From contig NZ_CP089985.1 in the NCBI RefSeq assembly GCF_021390155.1, positions 2,491,001-2,555,000 of the forward strand: a DNA stretch of 64,000 bases, written 5' to 3'. Positions 16,764 through 25,731 of this stretch are shown in pieces. This stretch comes from Pseudomonas sp. HN11 (GTDB lineage Bacteria > Pseudomonadota > Gammaproteobacteria > Pseudomonadales > Pseudomonadaceae). Each line of letters begins with the position of its first letter. The first letter of the stretch is position 1. Below the pieces are notes generated by a model. The model ran no database searches. It saw only the letters and a program-made list of their open reading frames with translations, and was not told the DNA's origin. Both the position numbers and the translations under genes were made by a program.

Positions 16764-17938
16764 GGGCGTTCCTTCTGGCGATGGGCGAAGACGGCCTTGC
16801 CGACGCCTTGCAATACGGTGTCGTTCTGCGGGGTATGCACACGGCTGCACAGCACGTCGCGATAATGCCGTTGCAACGGGCTATGGCGCGACAGGCCGGG
16901 GTTGCCCGAGGCTTCGATGGCCAACTCCACGGCGCGGATGGCGTTGTGGGTCACCAGATATTTCAACTGTGCCGCATTGGCGACCGGGGTGTGGCCCTCG
17001 GCGGCAGCGTCGAGCAGGCTGCGGTTGGCAAACAGCAGGGTATCGATATGACCGACGGTTTCCTGGAAGCGCGGCAAGGTCGACAGCGCGGCACCGAGGT
17101 TGGACGGCGCGCGCTCTTCCAGCCAGTTCACCAACCAGTCCCGCGCGGCCTGGGCCACGGCGTCGTACACCGAGGACAACAACACCGACATCCACAGGAA
17201 ACCTTCGCCATCCAGCTCGGGCGACGGTGCGCTCCACGGGCTGACGCAGACGGCGTGGTCCAGCGGCACCAGCACGTTGTCGAGTACCACTTCGTGGCTG
17301 CAGGTGGCGCGCATGCCCAGGTGGTCCCAGGTGTCGATGATGGTCACGCCGGGACTGTCCTTGGGCACCAGCCAGGCGCCGACCAGTGGGTCGGCGTCAT
17401 CGCTGCGGCCCCACACGCTGAACCAGCTCAGGCCGTGGCTGCCGGTGGAGTAGAGCTTGCGGCCGCTGATGCGCCAGCCTTCGGCGGTGCGTACCGCGGT
17501 GGTCGCCGGCAGGCCGCCACGGGCCGGCGTGCCGAGGTCGGGTTCGACGCGCAGGGCGTTGATCAAGGCGCCGTTGCGCACGGCGTCTTCGCCCACTTGC
17601 TGACGCAGGTGGGCGGGCCAGGTCTGGCTGTCTTGCAGGCGTGTGTGTTGCAGGTACTGCATCACCAGGATCAGCGCGGTGGACGGTTCGCCCTTGGCAA
17701 TCGCGCTGATGGCCTTGCGCGCCTGGGGCAGGCTGGCGCCACCGCCGCCCAGAGCCTTGGGCACGGTGAGTGCGACCAGGCCATATTGGTGCAGCAACTG
17801 GAAGTTGGCATAGGGGAAGGCGCCGCTCTCGTCATAGACGTGGGCGGTGCTGGCCAGCTCGGTGGTGAGGCGTTCGAGCAGGGCGTCGAAGTGAGCGACT
17901 TCCACGGAGCGTAGGGAAGGGGGCGAGGATCGGCTCAT
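16760..17938 (-). CDS. Acyl-CoA dehydrogenase-like flavoprotein (SfnC/DszC type)
   Basis: Protein of 392 residues with the acyl-CoA dehydrogenase fold: an N-terminal helical part (ALTVPKALGGGGASLPQARK), a middle beta domain (GRKLYSTGSHGLSWFSVWGR) and a C-terminal helical bundle. In sulfur-starvation operons these proteins are usually FMNH2-dependent oxygenases of the SfnC/DszC kind or desulfurisation helpers rather than fatty-acid enzymes. I infer that from its place directly after the LLM monooxygenase, with a four-base ATGA overlap on both sides. No CoA specificity can be read from the sequence. Confidence 0.82.
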   Translation of the reverse strand: MSRSSPPSLRSVEVAHFDALLERLTTELASTAHVYDESGAFPYANFQLLHQYGLVALTVPKALGGGGASLPQARKAISAIAKGEPSTALILVMQYLQHTRLQDSQTWPAHLRQQVGEDAVRNGALINALRVEPDLGTPARGGLPATTAVRTAEGWRISGRKLYSTGSHGLSWFSVWGRSDDADPLVGAWLVPKDSPGVTIIDTWDHLGMRATCSHEVVLDNVLVPLDHAVCVSPWSAPSPELDGEGFLWMSVLLSSVYDAVAQAARDWLVNWLEERAPSNLGAALSTLPRFQETVGHIDTLLFANRSLLDAAAEGHTPVANAAQLKYLVTHNAIRAVELAIEASGNPGLSRHSPLQRHYRDVLCSRVHTPQNDTVLQGVGKAVFAHRQKERP

Positions 17939-19299
17939 GCCAGCGCCTGCTGCCGCTCTTCAACCCCGGCGGTGACGCTGTAGCGGTTGGCCGGCACCTC
18001 CAGGCCCAGGTTATCGCGCAGGGTCTGGCCGCTGTAATCGGTGCGGAACAGGCCGCGTTGCTGCAGCACCGGCACCACCAGTTCGGTGAAATACTGCAAG
18101 CCATCCGGCAGTACCGAGTTGATGATGAAACCGTCGCTGGCGCCGGTTTCGAACCAGGTCTGGATCGCATCGGCGACTTGCTCCGGGGTGCCGACAAAAT
18201 CACGTTTTGGCCGCGAGAAGCGCAGGGCCACTTCACGCAGGGTCAGGCCTTCGTCCCTGGCCAGTTGCTTGATACGGTCGGAGCCGCCTTTCTGACTGTT
18301 GGAACCCAGGTCTCCGAGTTCCGGGAACGGCGCGTCCAGCGGGTATTGGCTGAAATCGTGGTCGTTGAACGGGCGGCCGAGGGCAACGATGGCATCTTCC
18401 ACGGTGACCAGGTCCACGGCCTGCTGGTAGCGGCTTTCCACTTCAGCCTGATCACGCCCGACAATAGGACGGATACCCGGCAGGATCGACAGGCTATTGG
18501 CGTCGCGACCAAACCCTTTGGCACGACGCTTCAGGTCTTGGGAGTAGGCCAGGCCTTCTTCGATGCTGTCGACATGCACAAAAATCGCATCAGAGTTTTC
18601 CGCGGCAAAGTTGCGTCCGTCTTCGGAAGTCCCGGCCTGGAAAATCACCGGCTGGCCCTGACGCGAACGCGCGATGTTCAGTGGGCCTTTCACCGAGAAG
18701 AAATCGCCCTTGTGATTGAGCGCATGCAGCTTGCTCGGGGCAAAAAACTCGCCGGTCTGTTTGTCATAGGTAAAGGCGTCGTCTTCCCACGAATCCCAAA
18801 GGCCTTGAACTGTGTTCACGTGTTCCTTGGCGATGCGGTAACGCACGGCGTGAGGTGGGTGCTCAGCCTTGCTGAAGTTGTCGGCGGTGCCACTCAGCCA
18901 CGAGGTAACCACGTTCCAGCCGGCGCGACCGCCGCTGATATGGTCCAGAGATGAGAACTGGCGCGCCACCTGGTACGGTTCGGTGTAGCTGACGGTCACC
19001 GTGGCGACCAGGCCGATATTCGTGGTGATTGCCGCGAGGGCGGAAAGGATGGTCAGCGGTTCGAAACGGTTAAGGTAGTGCGGGCTGGATTTGGCGTGGA
19101 TATGCAGGCTGTCGGCGATGAACACGAAGTCGAACTTGGCGGCTTCGGCCAGTTCAGTCTGCTGCTTGTAGAAACCAAAGCTGGTGCTGGCGTTGGGTTG
19201 GGCGTTCGGGTGGCGCCATTCGCCCCAGCCGTGACCGACGCCGTGGACCATTGCACCCAATTTTAAATGGCGTGGTTTCAATTGACGTGGCTTGCTCAT
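17935..19299 (-). CDS. LLM flavin monooxygenase, NtaA/SnaA/DszA family
   Basis: Protein of 454 residues of the nitrilotriacetate-monooxygenase-like branch of FMN-dependent bacterial luciferase-like enzymes. Typical segments are HPNAQPNASTSFGFYKQQ, FDFVFIADSLHI, the family motif SGGRAGWNVVTSW and IFQAGTSEDGRNFAAENSD. Such enzymes open sulfur- or nitrogen-bearing organic molecules with O2 and reduced FMN supplied by a separate reductase; no reductase gene is in this operon. It starts 13 bases after the binding-protein gene and overlaps the acyl-CoA-dehydrogenase-like gene by four bases. Together these point to organosulfur use (inference); the substrate is unknown. Confidence 0.88.
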   Translation of the reverse strand: MSKPRQLKPRHLKLGAMVHGVGHGWGEWRHPNAQPNASTSFGFYKQQTELAEAAKFDFVFIADSLHIHAKSSPHYLNRFEPLTILSALAAITTNIGLVATVTVSYTEPYQVARQFSSLDHISGGRAGWNVVTSWLSGTADNFSKAEHPPHAVRYRIAKEHVNTVQGLWDSWEDDAFTYDKQTGEFFAPSKLHALNHKGDFFSVKGPLNIARSRQGQPVIFQAGTSEDGRNFAAENSDAIFVHVDSIEEGLAYSQDLKRRAKGFGRDANSLSILPGIRPIVGRDQAEVESRYQQAVDLVTVEDAIVALGRPFNDHDFSQYPLDAPFPELGDLGSNSQKGGSDRIKQLARDEGLTLREVALRFSRPKRDFVGTPEQVADAIQTWFETGASDGFIINSVLPDGLQYFTELVVPVLQQRGLFRTDYSGQTLRDNLGLEVPANRYSVTAGVEERQQALA

Positions 19300-19312
19300 G
19301 TTCTGCTCCTAT

Positions 19313-20266
19313 TTAGCGCGAGGCTTGGGAAAGGGGGGCACGCTTGGCATTGAAGCTCTTGTCGAAGCCTTGTGAGACGTCGATGTGCTTGAGCAACAGA
19401 CCTTCTTTTTGGTAGGTGTCGGCGGTCGATTGCAGGCCGCTGATGACCGCGTCGTCAATGGCGACTGAGTTCAGGTGGGTGTCCCTGGCCACTTCCACAT
19501 GCACTGCCAGCGGCAGGCCGGTGATCTTGGCCTGGGCCGCTGCGTATTCATTGGGGTGGACGTTGGCCCAGGCATAGGCGCGGTCTAGGCGGGCAACGAA
19601 GTCATCCAATTGCGGACGCTTGTCGGCGATGGCTTGGCGGGTGGCGGCAAGGTACAGGTGGTTGCTCAACAGCTTGTTGCCGCTGACCAGTACGCGGGCC
19701 TGGCTTTGCGAGGTGACCACGGTGGTGTACGGGTCCCAGGTGGCCCAGGCATCGGCGGTGCCGTTATCCAGCACCAGGCGCGATTCGCTCGGCAACAGGA
19801 AAATGAACTGCACATCTTTGGTGGTCAGTCCGGCAGTGGCCAGGGCCTTGATCGCCAGGTAATGGCCGATTGAGCCGCGTCCAGTAACGATCTTCTTACC
19901 CTTGAGGTCGGCGACGGTCTTGATCGGTGAATCCTTGGGCACCAACAGGGCTGTGGTGTTACGCCCTTCGGCGTGGATGATGCTGACCACCTTGAGCGAT
20001 GCACCGGCCCCCAGGGCGAACACGTAGGGGGCGTCGCCGAGGGCGCCGATGTCCACTGCCCCCGCGTTCAACGCTTCGCCCAACGGTGAGGCAGAAGGGA
20101 ATTCCGACCATTGGATCTGGTAGGGCACATCCTTGGCTTCACCGGAGACTTCCAGCAGCGCTTTGATGGTGGATTTCTGATTGGCGACCCGCAAGGGTTG
20201 CAAGTCGTTGGCGTAGGTGATGCCCGATAGTAGAGCGATCAGCAGGAGGGGCAAGGTCAGACGCAT
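19313..20266 (-). CDS. ABC transporter substrate-binding protein, SsuA-like
   Basis: Periplasmic binding protein of 317 residues with a signal peptide (MRLTLPLLLIALLSGITYA) and the NMT1/SsuA-type fold (LRVANQKSTIKALLEVSG, GEALNAGAVDIGALGDAPYVFA, DLKGKKIVTGRGSIGHYLAI). The family binds aliphatic sulfonates or related small anions. No permease or ATPase gene lies next to it, so it must use a transporter encoded elsewhere. It is the third gene in the minus-strand sulfur operon, 89 bases after the rhodanese gene and 13 before the LLM monooxygenase gene. Confidence 0.87.
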   Translation of the reverse strand: MRLTLPLLLIALLSGITYANDLQPLRVANQKSTIKALLEVSGEAKDVPYQIQWSEFPSASPLGEALNAGAVDIGALGDAPYVFALGAGASLKVVSIIHAEGRNTTALLVPKDSPIKTVADLKGKKIVTGRGSIGHYLAIKALATAGLTTKDVQFIFLLPSESRLVLDNGTADAWATWDPYTTVVTSQSQARVLVSGNKLLSNHLYLAATRQAIADKRPQLDDFVARLDRAYAWANVHPNEYAAAQAKITGLPLAVHVEVARDTHLNSVAIDDAVISGLQSTADTYQKEGLLLKHIDVSQGFDKSFNAKRAPLSQASR

Positions 20267-20355
20267 GAGGCAGGTTCCAGGCTAGAGGGTAGGTTGCAGT
20301 CGCCTCCGCCTGGAGAAGGGGTCGGCTGTTGGGAAGGCCCGACAAGGGCATACCG

Positions 20356-21939
20356 TCAGATCACATAGAAACCATGGGTGCCGTCACGAGCCAGTTGCTC
20401 GACCAGGCCGAACTCCCAGTCCAGATAAGCCTGCATGGCTTCCTTGGGGTTGTCGGTGCCTTCGTACGGGCGGCGGTAACGGTCGATGCGCGGCGAAGCG
20501 AGGTGGGTTTCACCTTCCTCCAGGGGCAACTGCGCGTTGACCCAGCCGGTGGTGCCGTCCTGCAGCAGGAAAACCTGCTTGCCGGTGATGGCTTCGACTT
20601 CTGCCACCGCCAGGCGCGCCAGTTGGCTGCTGCCGCAGGTCAGTACGTATCGCTGGGCGGCGGGCACTTTGGCCAGGGCCTGGGGCAGTTGCGCACGTAG
20701 CGCCCACCAGGCACAGGGAATATGGCGCTTCACGTAGTTGGCGCTGGCGGTGAAATCCAGCACCACGGTGTCGCCGTGGCCGAGCCAATCGGCGAGGGTG
20801 TGCGGGCTGATCAGTTCGGCTTGGGCGGGTGCTGGAACCGGCGCAATCCAGGCGCCTTTCTCGCTGAAGTGTGCCGGTTGCAGGTCATCCAGCACATGCA
20901 CCTCCCAGCCCAGCTGGGCCAGCCACGACGCAGACATATTGGCGCGCACGCCGTCGTCATCCGCCAGTACCACACGGGCACCGCGCACGCTGGCGACGTG
21001 GTCGGTTTCCTGCACCAACTGGCCGCCCGGCGTCGAGCGCGCGCCGGGCAGGTGCCCGGCTTCGAATTCTTCCGGGGTACGCACGTCGAACAGGTAGGTG
21101 GTGCGTGTTTTTTCCTGCTGCCAGGCGTGCAGATCGGCCAGGGTGGCACGGCCCACGCGGGCCTTGTCAGCGACACGACGCGCATCGGCGGCGGCGACTT
21201 GGCGGTGTTCTTCGGAGGTCGGGGCGAAGCGGCGCGTTTGACCATGGGCAAGTTTTTGCCCGGCCAGGGTCCAGCCGATGGTGCCGTTGCGCAGCGCCGA
21301 CACCGGGTTGGCCACGCCTGCATTGATCAGCGACTGGGTGCCGATAATGCTGCGGGTACGCCCTGCGCAGTTGACGATGATGCGGGTAGCCGGGTCTGGC
21401 GCCAATTCACGGGCGCGCAATACCAACTCGGCACCGGGCACGCTGATGCTGGTTGGAATACTCATGGTCTGATATTCGTCGAAGCGGCGGGCGTCAAGCA
21501 CTACCACATCGGCCTGACTGTCGAGCAGTGACTGCACCTCTTCAGCCGCCAGGGAGGGAGTATGCCGCTTGCTTTCCACCAGCTCGCCAAAGGCCTTGCT
21601 CGGCACGTTCACGTCGATAAACAGTTCGCCACCGGCCTTGCGCCAGCCCGCCAAACCCCCTTCAAGCAGGCTGACCTGGGTGTAGCCCAAGACGATCAGG
21701 CGCTCGGCAGCGCGGGTGGCCAAGCCTTCGCCATTGTCGTAGACAGTGACCTGGGTATCGCGCCGTGGAATGCGCGAATACACCTCCAGTTCCAGCTTGG
21801 ACAGCGGTATATTCGCGGCAAACAGCGGGTGGGATTCGGCGAACGGCGCCTCTTCGCGCACGTCGACCAGCGCGACTTCTTCATGGTCCAACAGGGCCTG
21901 GCGAATCTGCACAAAGCTGCGGGTGGATAGGGTCGTCAT
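20356..21939 (-). CDS. Rhodanese-domain protein with four tandem domains
   Basis: Protein of 527 residues made of four rhodanese homology domains (about 5-105, 125-230, 265-355, 375-480). The active-site Cys is present in domain 2 (NCAGRTRS, C191) and domain 4 (LTCGSSQ, C435). In domains 1 and 3 the loop carries Asp instead (VYDNGEG, LADDDG), so two domains are probably non-catalytic. Rhodaneses move sulfane sulfur to an acceptor such as cyanide or thiols. The start overlaps the stop of the thiol dioxygenase gene by four bases, so the two are translationally coupled. A joint role in handling thiol-derived sulfur is inferred. Confidence 0.9.
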   Translation of the reverse strand: MTTLSTRSFVQIRQALLDHEEVALVDVREEAPFAESHPLFAANIPLSKLELEVYSRIPRRDTQVTVYDNGEGLATRAAERLIVLGYTQVSLLEGGLAGWRKAGGELFIDVNVPSKAFGELVESKRHTPSLAAEEVQSLLDSQADVVVLDARRFDEYQTMSIPTSISVPGAELVLRARELAPDPATRIIVNCAGRTRSIIGTQSLINAGVANPVSALRNGTIGWTLAGQKLAHGQTRRFAPTSEEHRQVAAADARRVADKARVGRATLADLHAWQQEKTRTTYLFDVRTPEEFEAGHLPGARSTPGGQLVQETDHVASVRGARVVLADDDGVRANMSASWLAQLGWEVHVLDDLQPAHFSEKGAWIAPVPAPAQAELISPHTLADWLGHGDTVVLDFTASANYVKRHIPCAWWALRAQLPQALAKVPAAQRYVLTCGSSQLARLAVAEVEAITGKQVFLLQDGTTGWVNAQLPLEEGETHLASPRIDRYRRPYEGTDNPKEAMQAYLDWEFGLVEQLARDGTHGFYVI

Positions 21940-22547
21940 AGGGCAGGGCTCTTTTCTTTGGACAAATCCCAGATATTCGGGAGGAAGGCGTTGGAATAAC
22001 CGGAGATAAACAGTTTCTCGCTGCCGTCAGGCTGGTACACCGCGCGACGCACCGCACCGATATTGGCGCCGTACACGTGAATGCTGATGGACACCTGGTC
22101 GCTGTGGGCATTGCTCACTTGGTGGATGTCGCCGACTTTGGGCGACAAGGCCTCCACCTGGCCCGGCACCAGTTGGATCGGCTTGCCTTCAGCCAACAGG
22201 CGGCCATCCGGCGCACGCTTGAAGCCTTGGGAAAACTCCGCACCGCGCAGCATGCCAATCAGGCCCCATACCCGGTGATCGTGGATCGGCGTGCTTTGCC
22301 CCGGCCCCCACACAAAACTGACGATGCTGAAACGCTGGCGCGAGTCGGCATGCAGCAGCAATTGTTGATAGCGCTCGGGATCGGGCTGGGCGAACTCATC
22401 GGGGAGCCAGTCATCATGGCTGACCAATTGCGCCAATAGCTTGCTGCCACGGTGCAACAGGTCGCCTTCGCGTGGATTGCCGTCGATCAATTCCGCCAGG
22501 GCGCCTATAAAGGCTCTGAGTCTTTCGGGATGCTTGGCCTGGGTCAT
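21936..22547 (-). CDS. Cysteine dioxygenase-type thiol dioxygenase
   Basis: Cupin protein of 203 residues. It carries the iron-binding His triad H89 and H91 (STPIHDHRVWG) and H142 (GDIHQVSN), as in bacterial cysteine dioxygenases and 3-mercaptopropionate dioxygenases, which turn thiols into sulfinates with O2. Which thiol is used cannot be decided here. It is the first gene of the six-gene minus-strand sulfur operon and is divergent from a LysR gene, with an AT-rich 217-base promoter gap between them. It overlaps the rhodanese start by four bases. Confidence 0.88.
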   Translation of the reverse strand: MTQAKHPERLRAFIGALAELIDGNPREGDLLHRGSKLLAQLVSHDDWLPDEFAQPDPERYQQLLLHADSRQRFSIVSFVWGPGQSTPIHDHRVWGLIGMLRGAEFSQGFKRAPDGRLLAEGKPIQLVPGQVEALSPKVGDIHQVSNAHSDQVSISIHVYGANIGAVRRAVYQPDGSEKLFISGYSNAFLPNIWDLSKEKSPAL

Positions 22548-22587
22548 GGCAATTCCGTGGTGTGATCGGTGTCGATGGGCTTATCTA

Positions 22588-22633
22588 AGCATAATGTTTA
22601 TAGTTAATATGCTATTTTTTAATGATTAGCTTA
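22588..22633. promoter_or_regulatory. Candidate LysR-regulated AT-rich promoter region
   Basis: This lies in the divergent gap between the thiol dioxygenase operon and the LysR gene. It contains an inverted repeat AGCATA-N14-TATGCT (22588-22613) and the 9-mer ATTAGCTTA (22625-22633). The same 9-mer recurs at 23688-23696, before the class II aldolase gene. Binding by the LysR protein encoded between them is inferred. Confidence 0.35.
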
Positions 22634-22764
22634 TAGCTGAAGGTAATTTAGAACCGGTCTGAATAGCGTTAGACGTTATCGATCACAGCGCGGGCTATCC
22701 AGGCAGCGTTCCTGCAACTATGCTTCGCACACATCTTAATGACTGTTCTCTATGTGCGGCCCAA

Positions 22765-23670
22765 ATGAAAATTGACGATATCGATGCCTTTGTCGAAGTG
22801 ATTCGTTGCCAGTCCATCAGCCATGCCGCCGAGTCGTTGCAACTGACCCAGCCGGCTATTACCCGCCGCGTGCAGAACTTCGAGCAAGCGCTGGGGGTGG
22901 AGCTGTTCGACCGCAACACCAAGCCCCTCAAGCCTACGCTGATCGGCACCCGCGTCTACGAGCAGTGCCGGCTGATCCTGCGCGAAATGGATGCGCTGCG
23001 TGAGCTGGTGGCCACCGATGCTCCGCCCACCGGTCTGTTGCGCCTGGGTGTGCCGCAGACCATCGGTGATGTGGTGCTGCTGGACGCGCTCAAGCACCTG
23101 CGTGCCGAATACCCGGACTTGCGTGCGCAGGTCGCCACGGGCTGGGGCAGCCAGTTGGTCGGCAAGATCGAACGCGGCGAGCTGGATGCGGCGGCGGCGC
23201 TGTTCCCGGCGGGTAAGATCTTCCCGGACAACATCATCGGTGAGTCGATCGGCAAGATGGAACTGGTGGTGGTCTGCGCCAAATCCCAACTGCCGAAGAA
23301 GCCCTGCAAGCTGGCGGATGTGTACCAGAACGGTTGGATTCTGAACCCGGACGGCTGCGGTTTTCGCGCCGGTTTGCAGCGTACCTTGTCCGATCAGGGC
23401 CTGGCGTTGCGGGTCAATCTGGAAACCTTCGGCACCGAGTTGCAGTTGGGTTTGGTGGCTGACGGCCTGGGCTTGGGCCTGGTACCGCGGCCATTGCTGG
23501 AGCGCAGCGCTCACCGTGAGCACTTGGCGGTGATGCCGCTCAAGGATTTCAAGCCGGTGATGGATCTATGGCTGATCTACCCGCACTTCCTGGGGAACCT
23601 GCAAGGGCCGGTGGATGCGTTTGGCAAGTGGGTCGCTGCCTCGCTGCACAAGATCAAGGATGCAGCTTGA
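22765..23670 (+). CDS. LysR-family regulator, divergent from the sulfur operon
   Basis: Protein of 301 residues with an N-terminal helix-turn-helix (DIDAFVEVIRCQSISHAAES, then PAITRRVQNFEQALGVELFD) and a substrate domain with a TIGDVVLLDALKHLR-like beginning. I chose the ATG at 22765 because the family starts about four residues before this motif; the longer reading adds an unlikely Cys-rich leader. Divergence from the thiol dioxygenase-rhodanese operon and the aldolase gene just downstream suggest that it controls both. The inducer cannot be read. Confidence 0.88.
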   Translation: MKIDDIDAFVEVIRCQSISHAAESLQLTQPAITRRVQNFEQALGVELFDRNTKPLKPTLIGTRVYEQCRLILREMDALRELVATDAPPTGLLRLGVPQTIGDVVLLDALKHLRAEYPDLRAQVATGWGSQLVGKIERGELDAAAALFPAGKIFPDNIIGESIGKMELVVVCAKSQLPKKPCKLADVYQNGWILNPDGCGFRAGLQRTLSDQGLALRVNLETFGTELQLGLVADGLGLGLVPRPLLERSAHREHLAVMPLKDFKPVMDLWLIYPHFLGNLQGPVDAFGKWVAASLHKIKDAA

Positions 23671-23777
23671 TATGAAAAAAAATAATAATTAGCTTAGATT
23701 AAAATGTGCTTTTTATTATTTTTGAGCATCCCATAGGCTTGCCTGGAAGTCCTTAAGGCCATCCAGGAAGTTTTGCC

Positions 23778-24572
23778 ATGAGCAGCGTCACCTCGATTTC
23801 CAGCGTCTCCAACAATGTTCGTCAGCGCGTCACCCCGCAGGAGTGGGAAGTGCGCGTCAAGCTGGCCGCCGCCTATCGCCTGGCGGCCTTGTACAAGTGG
23901 ACCGACCACATCTACACCCACTTCTCGGCACGCGTACCGGGCCCGGACGAGCATTTCCTGATCAACGCGTTTGGGCTGTTGTTCGATGAGATCAGCGCTT
24001 CCAACCTGGTCAAGGTCGACCTCGATGGCACTATTGTCGACGACCCTACGGGCCTTGGCATCAACTACGCCGGCTATGTGATCCACAGCGCCATCCACGG
24101 CGCACGTCATGACCTGCAAGCGGTGCTGCACACCCACACCCGCGACGGTATTGCGGTGTCAGCGCAAAAAGACGGCTTGCTGCCGATCTCCCAGCACTCG
24201 ATTGGTTTCTCCGGGCGTGTGGCCTACCACGGCTATGAAGGCATTGCCCTCGACCTTGACGAGCGCGAGCGGTTAGTCGCGGACCTGGGCGACAAGAGTG
24301 TGATGATCCTGCGTAACCATGGGCTGTTGACCGCAGGCGTCAGCGTAGAGCATGCGTTTCAGCAACTGCAGCAACTGGAGCGGGCCTGCAATATCCAGAT
24401 CGCAGCCCAGGCTGCGGGGAATGCGGAGTTGATCTTCCCGCCGGTGGACGTTGTAGAGAAAGTCGAGCAACAGGCCAAGGCGCACGCCAGCGGCGAGGGA
24501 CCGGGCGTGGCGCGGCATTGGAATGCGTTGATCCGGCAGTTGGAACGCAGTGATACCGACTACAAAAACTGA
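23778..24572 (+). CDS. Class II aldolase/adducin family protein
   Basis: Protein of 264 residues with the class II aldolase fold: YKWTDHIYTHFSARVPGPDE, metal-binding HTHTRDG, and NHGLLTAG with a third His. Zinc enzymes of this family cleave or rearrange phosphorylated sugars and related compounds; many homologues in amino-acid and sulfur loci have no known substrate. It lies 107 bases after the LysR gene on the same strand, with an AT-rich promoter region of its own. A REP palindrome follows the stop. Confidence 0.85.
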   Translation: MSSVTSISSVSNNVRQRVTPQEWEVRVKLAAAYRLAALYKWTDHIYTHFSARVPGPDEHFLINAFGLLFDEISASNLVKVDLDGTIVDDPTGLGINYAGYVIHSAIHGARHDLQAVLHTHTRDGIAVSAQKDGLLPISQHSIGFSGRVAYHGYEGIALDLDERERLVADLGDKSVMILRNHGLLTAGVSVEHAFQQLQQLERACNIQIAAQAAGNAELIFPPVDVVEKVEQQAKAHASGEGPGVARHWNALIRQLERSDTDYKN

Positions 24573-24597
24573 TACTCAATCCACTGAAAATCTAGAA

Positions 24598-24629
24598 ATG
24601 TGGGAGCGAGCAAGCCCGCTCCTACATTT
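24598..24629. repeat. REP palindrome
   Basis: AATGTGGGAGCGAGCAAGCC followed by CGCTCCTACATT. A compact REP between the convergent aldolase and SsuD-like genes, which may also fold as a weak terminator. Confidence 0.75.
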
Positions 24630-24648
24630 AGTTGTGTGGTGTTCTTGA

Positions 24649-25731
24649 TTAAGCGACCTGTTTGGCCTGCTCGCGTTCAGCGATCAGCTGCCGGGTGAGA
24701 GGAATCAGTCGCTTGCCATAGTCGATGGCATCATTCAACGGATCAAACCCACGAATCAGGAAGGTGGTAATCCCCAGGTCGTAGTAATCCACCAACGCCT
24801 GCGCGACTTGCTCAGCCGTACCGACCAGCGAGGTGGAGTTGCCCTGCGCGCCCAGTAACCCCGCAATTCCCGTCCATAAACGCTTATCCAACCGCGACCC
24901 CTGTGCCGCCGCCGCGAGCAAACGGCGCGAACCTTCGTTCGGCGGTTCACGCCGTACAAAACCACTCTGCTGTGCCAACTCGGTCGCCTGTTGCAAGATG
25001 CGGTCGGCCCGTGCCCACGCCAGCTCTTCGGTCTCGGCGAGGATTGGTCTCAACGACAGACTGAAACGAATCGTGCGCCCATGCTTGGCCGCTTCGGCGC
25101 GTACCCGGGTCACGATCTCGCGCACTTGCTCGTAGGTTTCGCCCCACAGTGCATATACATCAGCGTGTTTGCCGGCCACTTCAATCGCCGCTGTAGAAGA
25201 GCCGCCGAAGTACAGAGGGATATGCGGCTGTTGTGGCGACTTCACCGTGGAGTGCGCGCCTTCGACCTGATAGTAGGTGCCCTTGAAGTCAAAAGGTTGT
25301 TCGCTGGTCCACTCCTGGCGCACCACGCCCAGGTATTCATCGGTGCGCGCGTAACGTTCATCCTTGCCGATATGGCTGCCATCGGCACGCAGTTCGCGGT
25401 CGTCGCCGCCGGTGATGATGTGCACCGCCGTGCGCCCTCCATTGAACACATCCAGGGTAGCGAACTGACGTGCGGCCAAAGTGGGCTGGGCGAAGCCGGG
25501 GCGGTGGGCGATGAGGAATTGAAGTTTTTTGGTCACACTGGCGGCGTGGGAGGCGATCAGCATGCTGTCCGGGCTGTTGGAGTGGAAGGCCACCAGCGCG
25601 CGGTCGAAGCCGGCTTCTTCGTGGGCGCGGGCCACGGTCTCGACGTAGTCGGGTTGCAGGGTAGGGCCGCTGCGCGGGTGGATTTCGGAAGCGTGGTGGC
25701 CGCCGATGTAGCCGATGAATTCGATGCTCAT
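24649..25731 (-). CDS. LLM flavin monooxygenase, alkanesulfonate monooxygenase-like (SsuD family)
   Basis: Protein of 360 residues of the bacterial-luciferase-like family. The SsuD-like pattern is GFDRALVAFHSNSPDSMLIA, HRPGFAQPTLAARQFATLD, NGGRTAVHIITGGDDRELR and PLYFGGSSTAAIEVAGKHAD. These enzymes release sulfite from alkanesulfonates with O2 and FMNH2. I chose the start at 25731 (MSIEF, with GGACAG upstream) over an upstream in-frame ATG because homologues begin there. It is a separate minus-strand unit from the sulfur operon, with its own AT-rich promoter gap. The substrate may be a sulfonate or a sulfone. Confidence 0.87.
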   Translation of the reverse strand: MSIEFIGYIGGHHASEIHPRSGPTLQPDYVETVARAHEEAGFDRALVAFHSNSPDSMLIASHAASVTKKLQFLIAHRPGFAQPTLAARQFATLDVFNGGRTAVHIITGGDDRELRADGSHIGKDERYARTDEYLGVVRQEWTSEQPFDFKGTYYQVEGAHSTVKSPQQPHIPLYFGGSSTAAIEVAGKHADVYALWGETYEQVREIVTRVRAEAAKHGRTIRFSLSLRPILAETEELAWARADRILQQATELAQQSGFVRREPPNEGSRRLLAAAAQGSRLDKRLWTGIAGLLGAQGNSTSLVGTAEQVAQALVDYYDLGITTFLIRGFDPLNDAIDYGKRLIPLTRQLIAEREQAKQVA

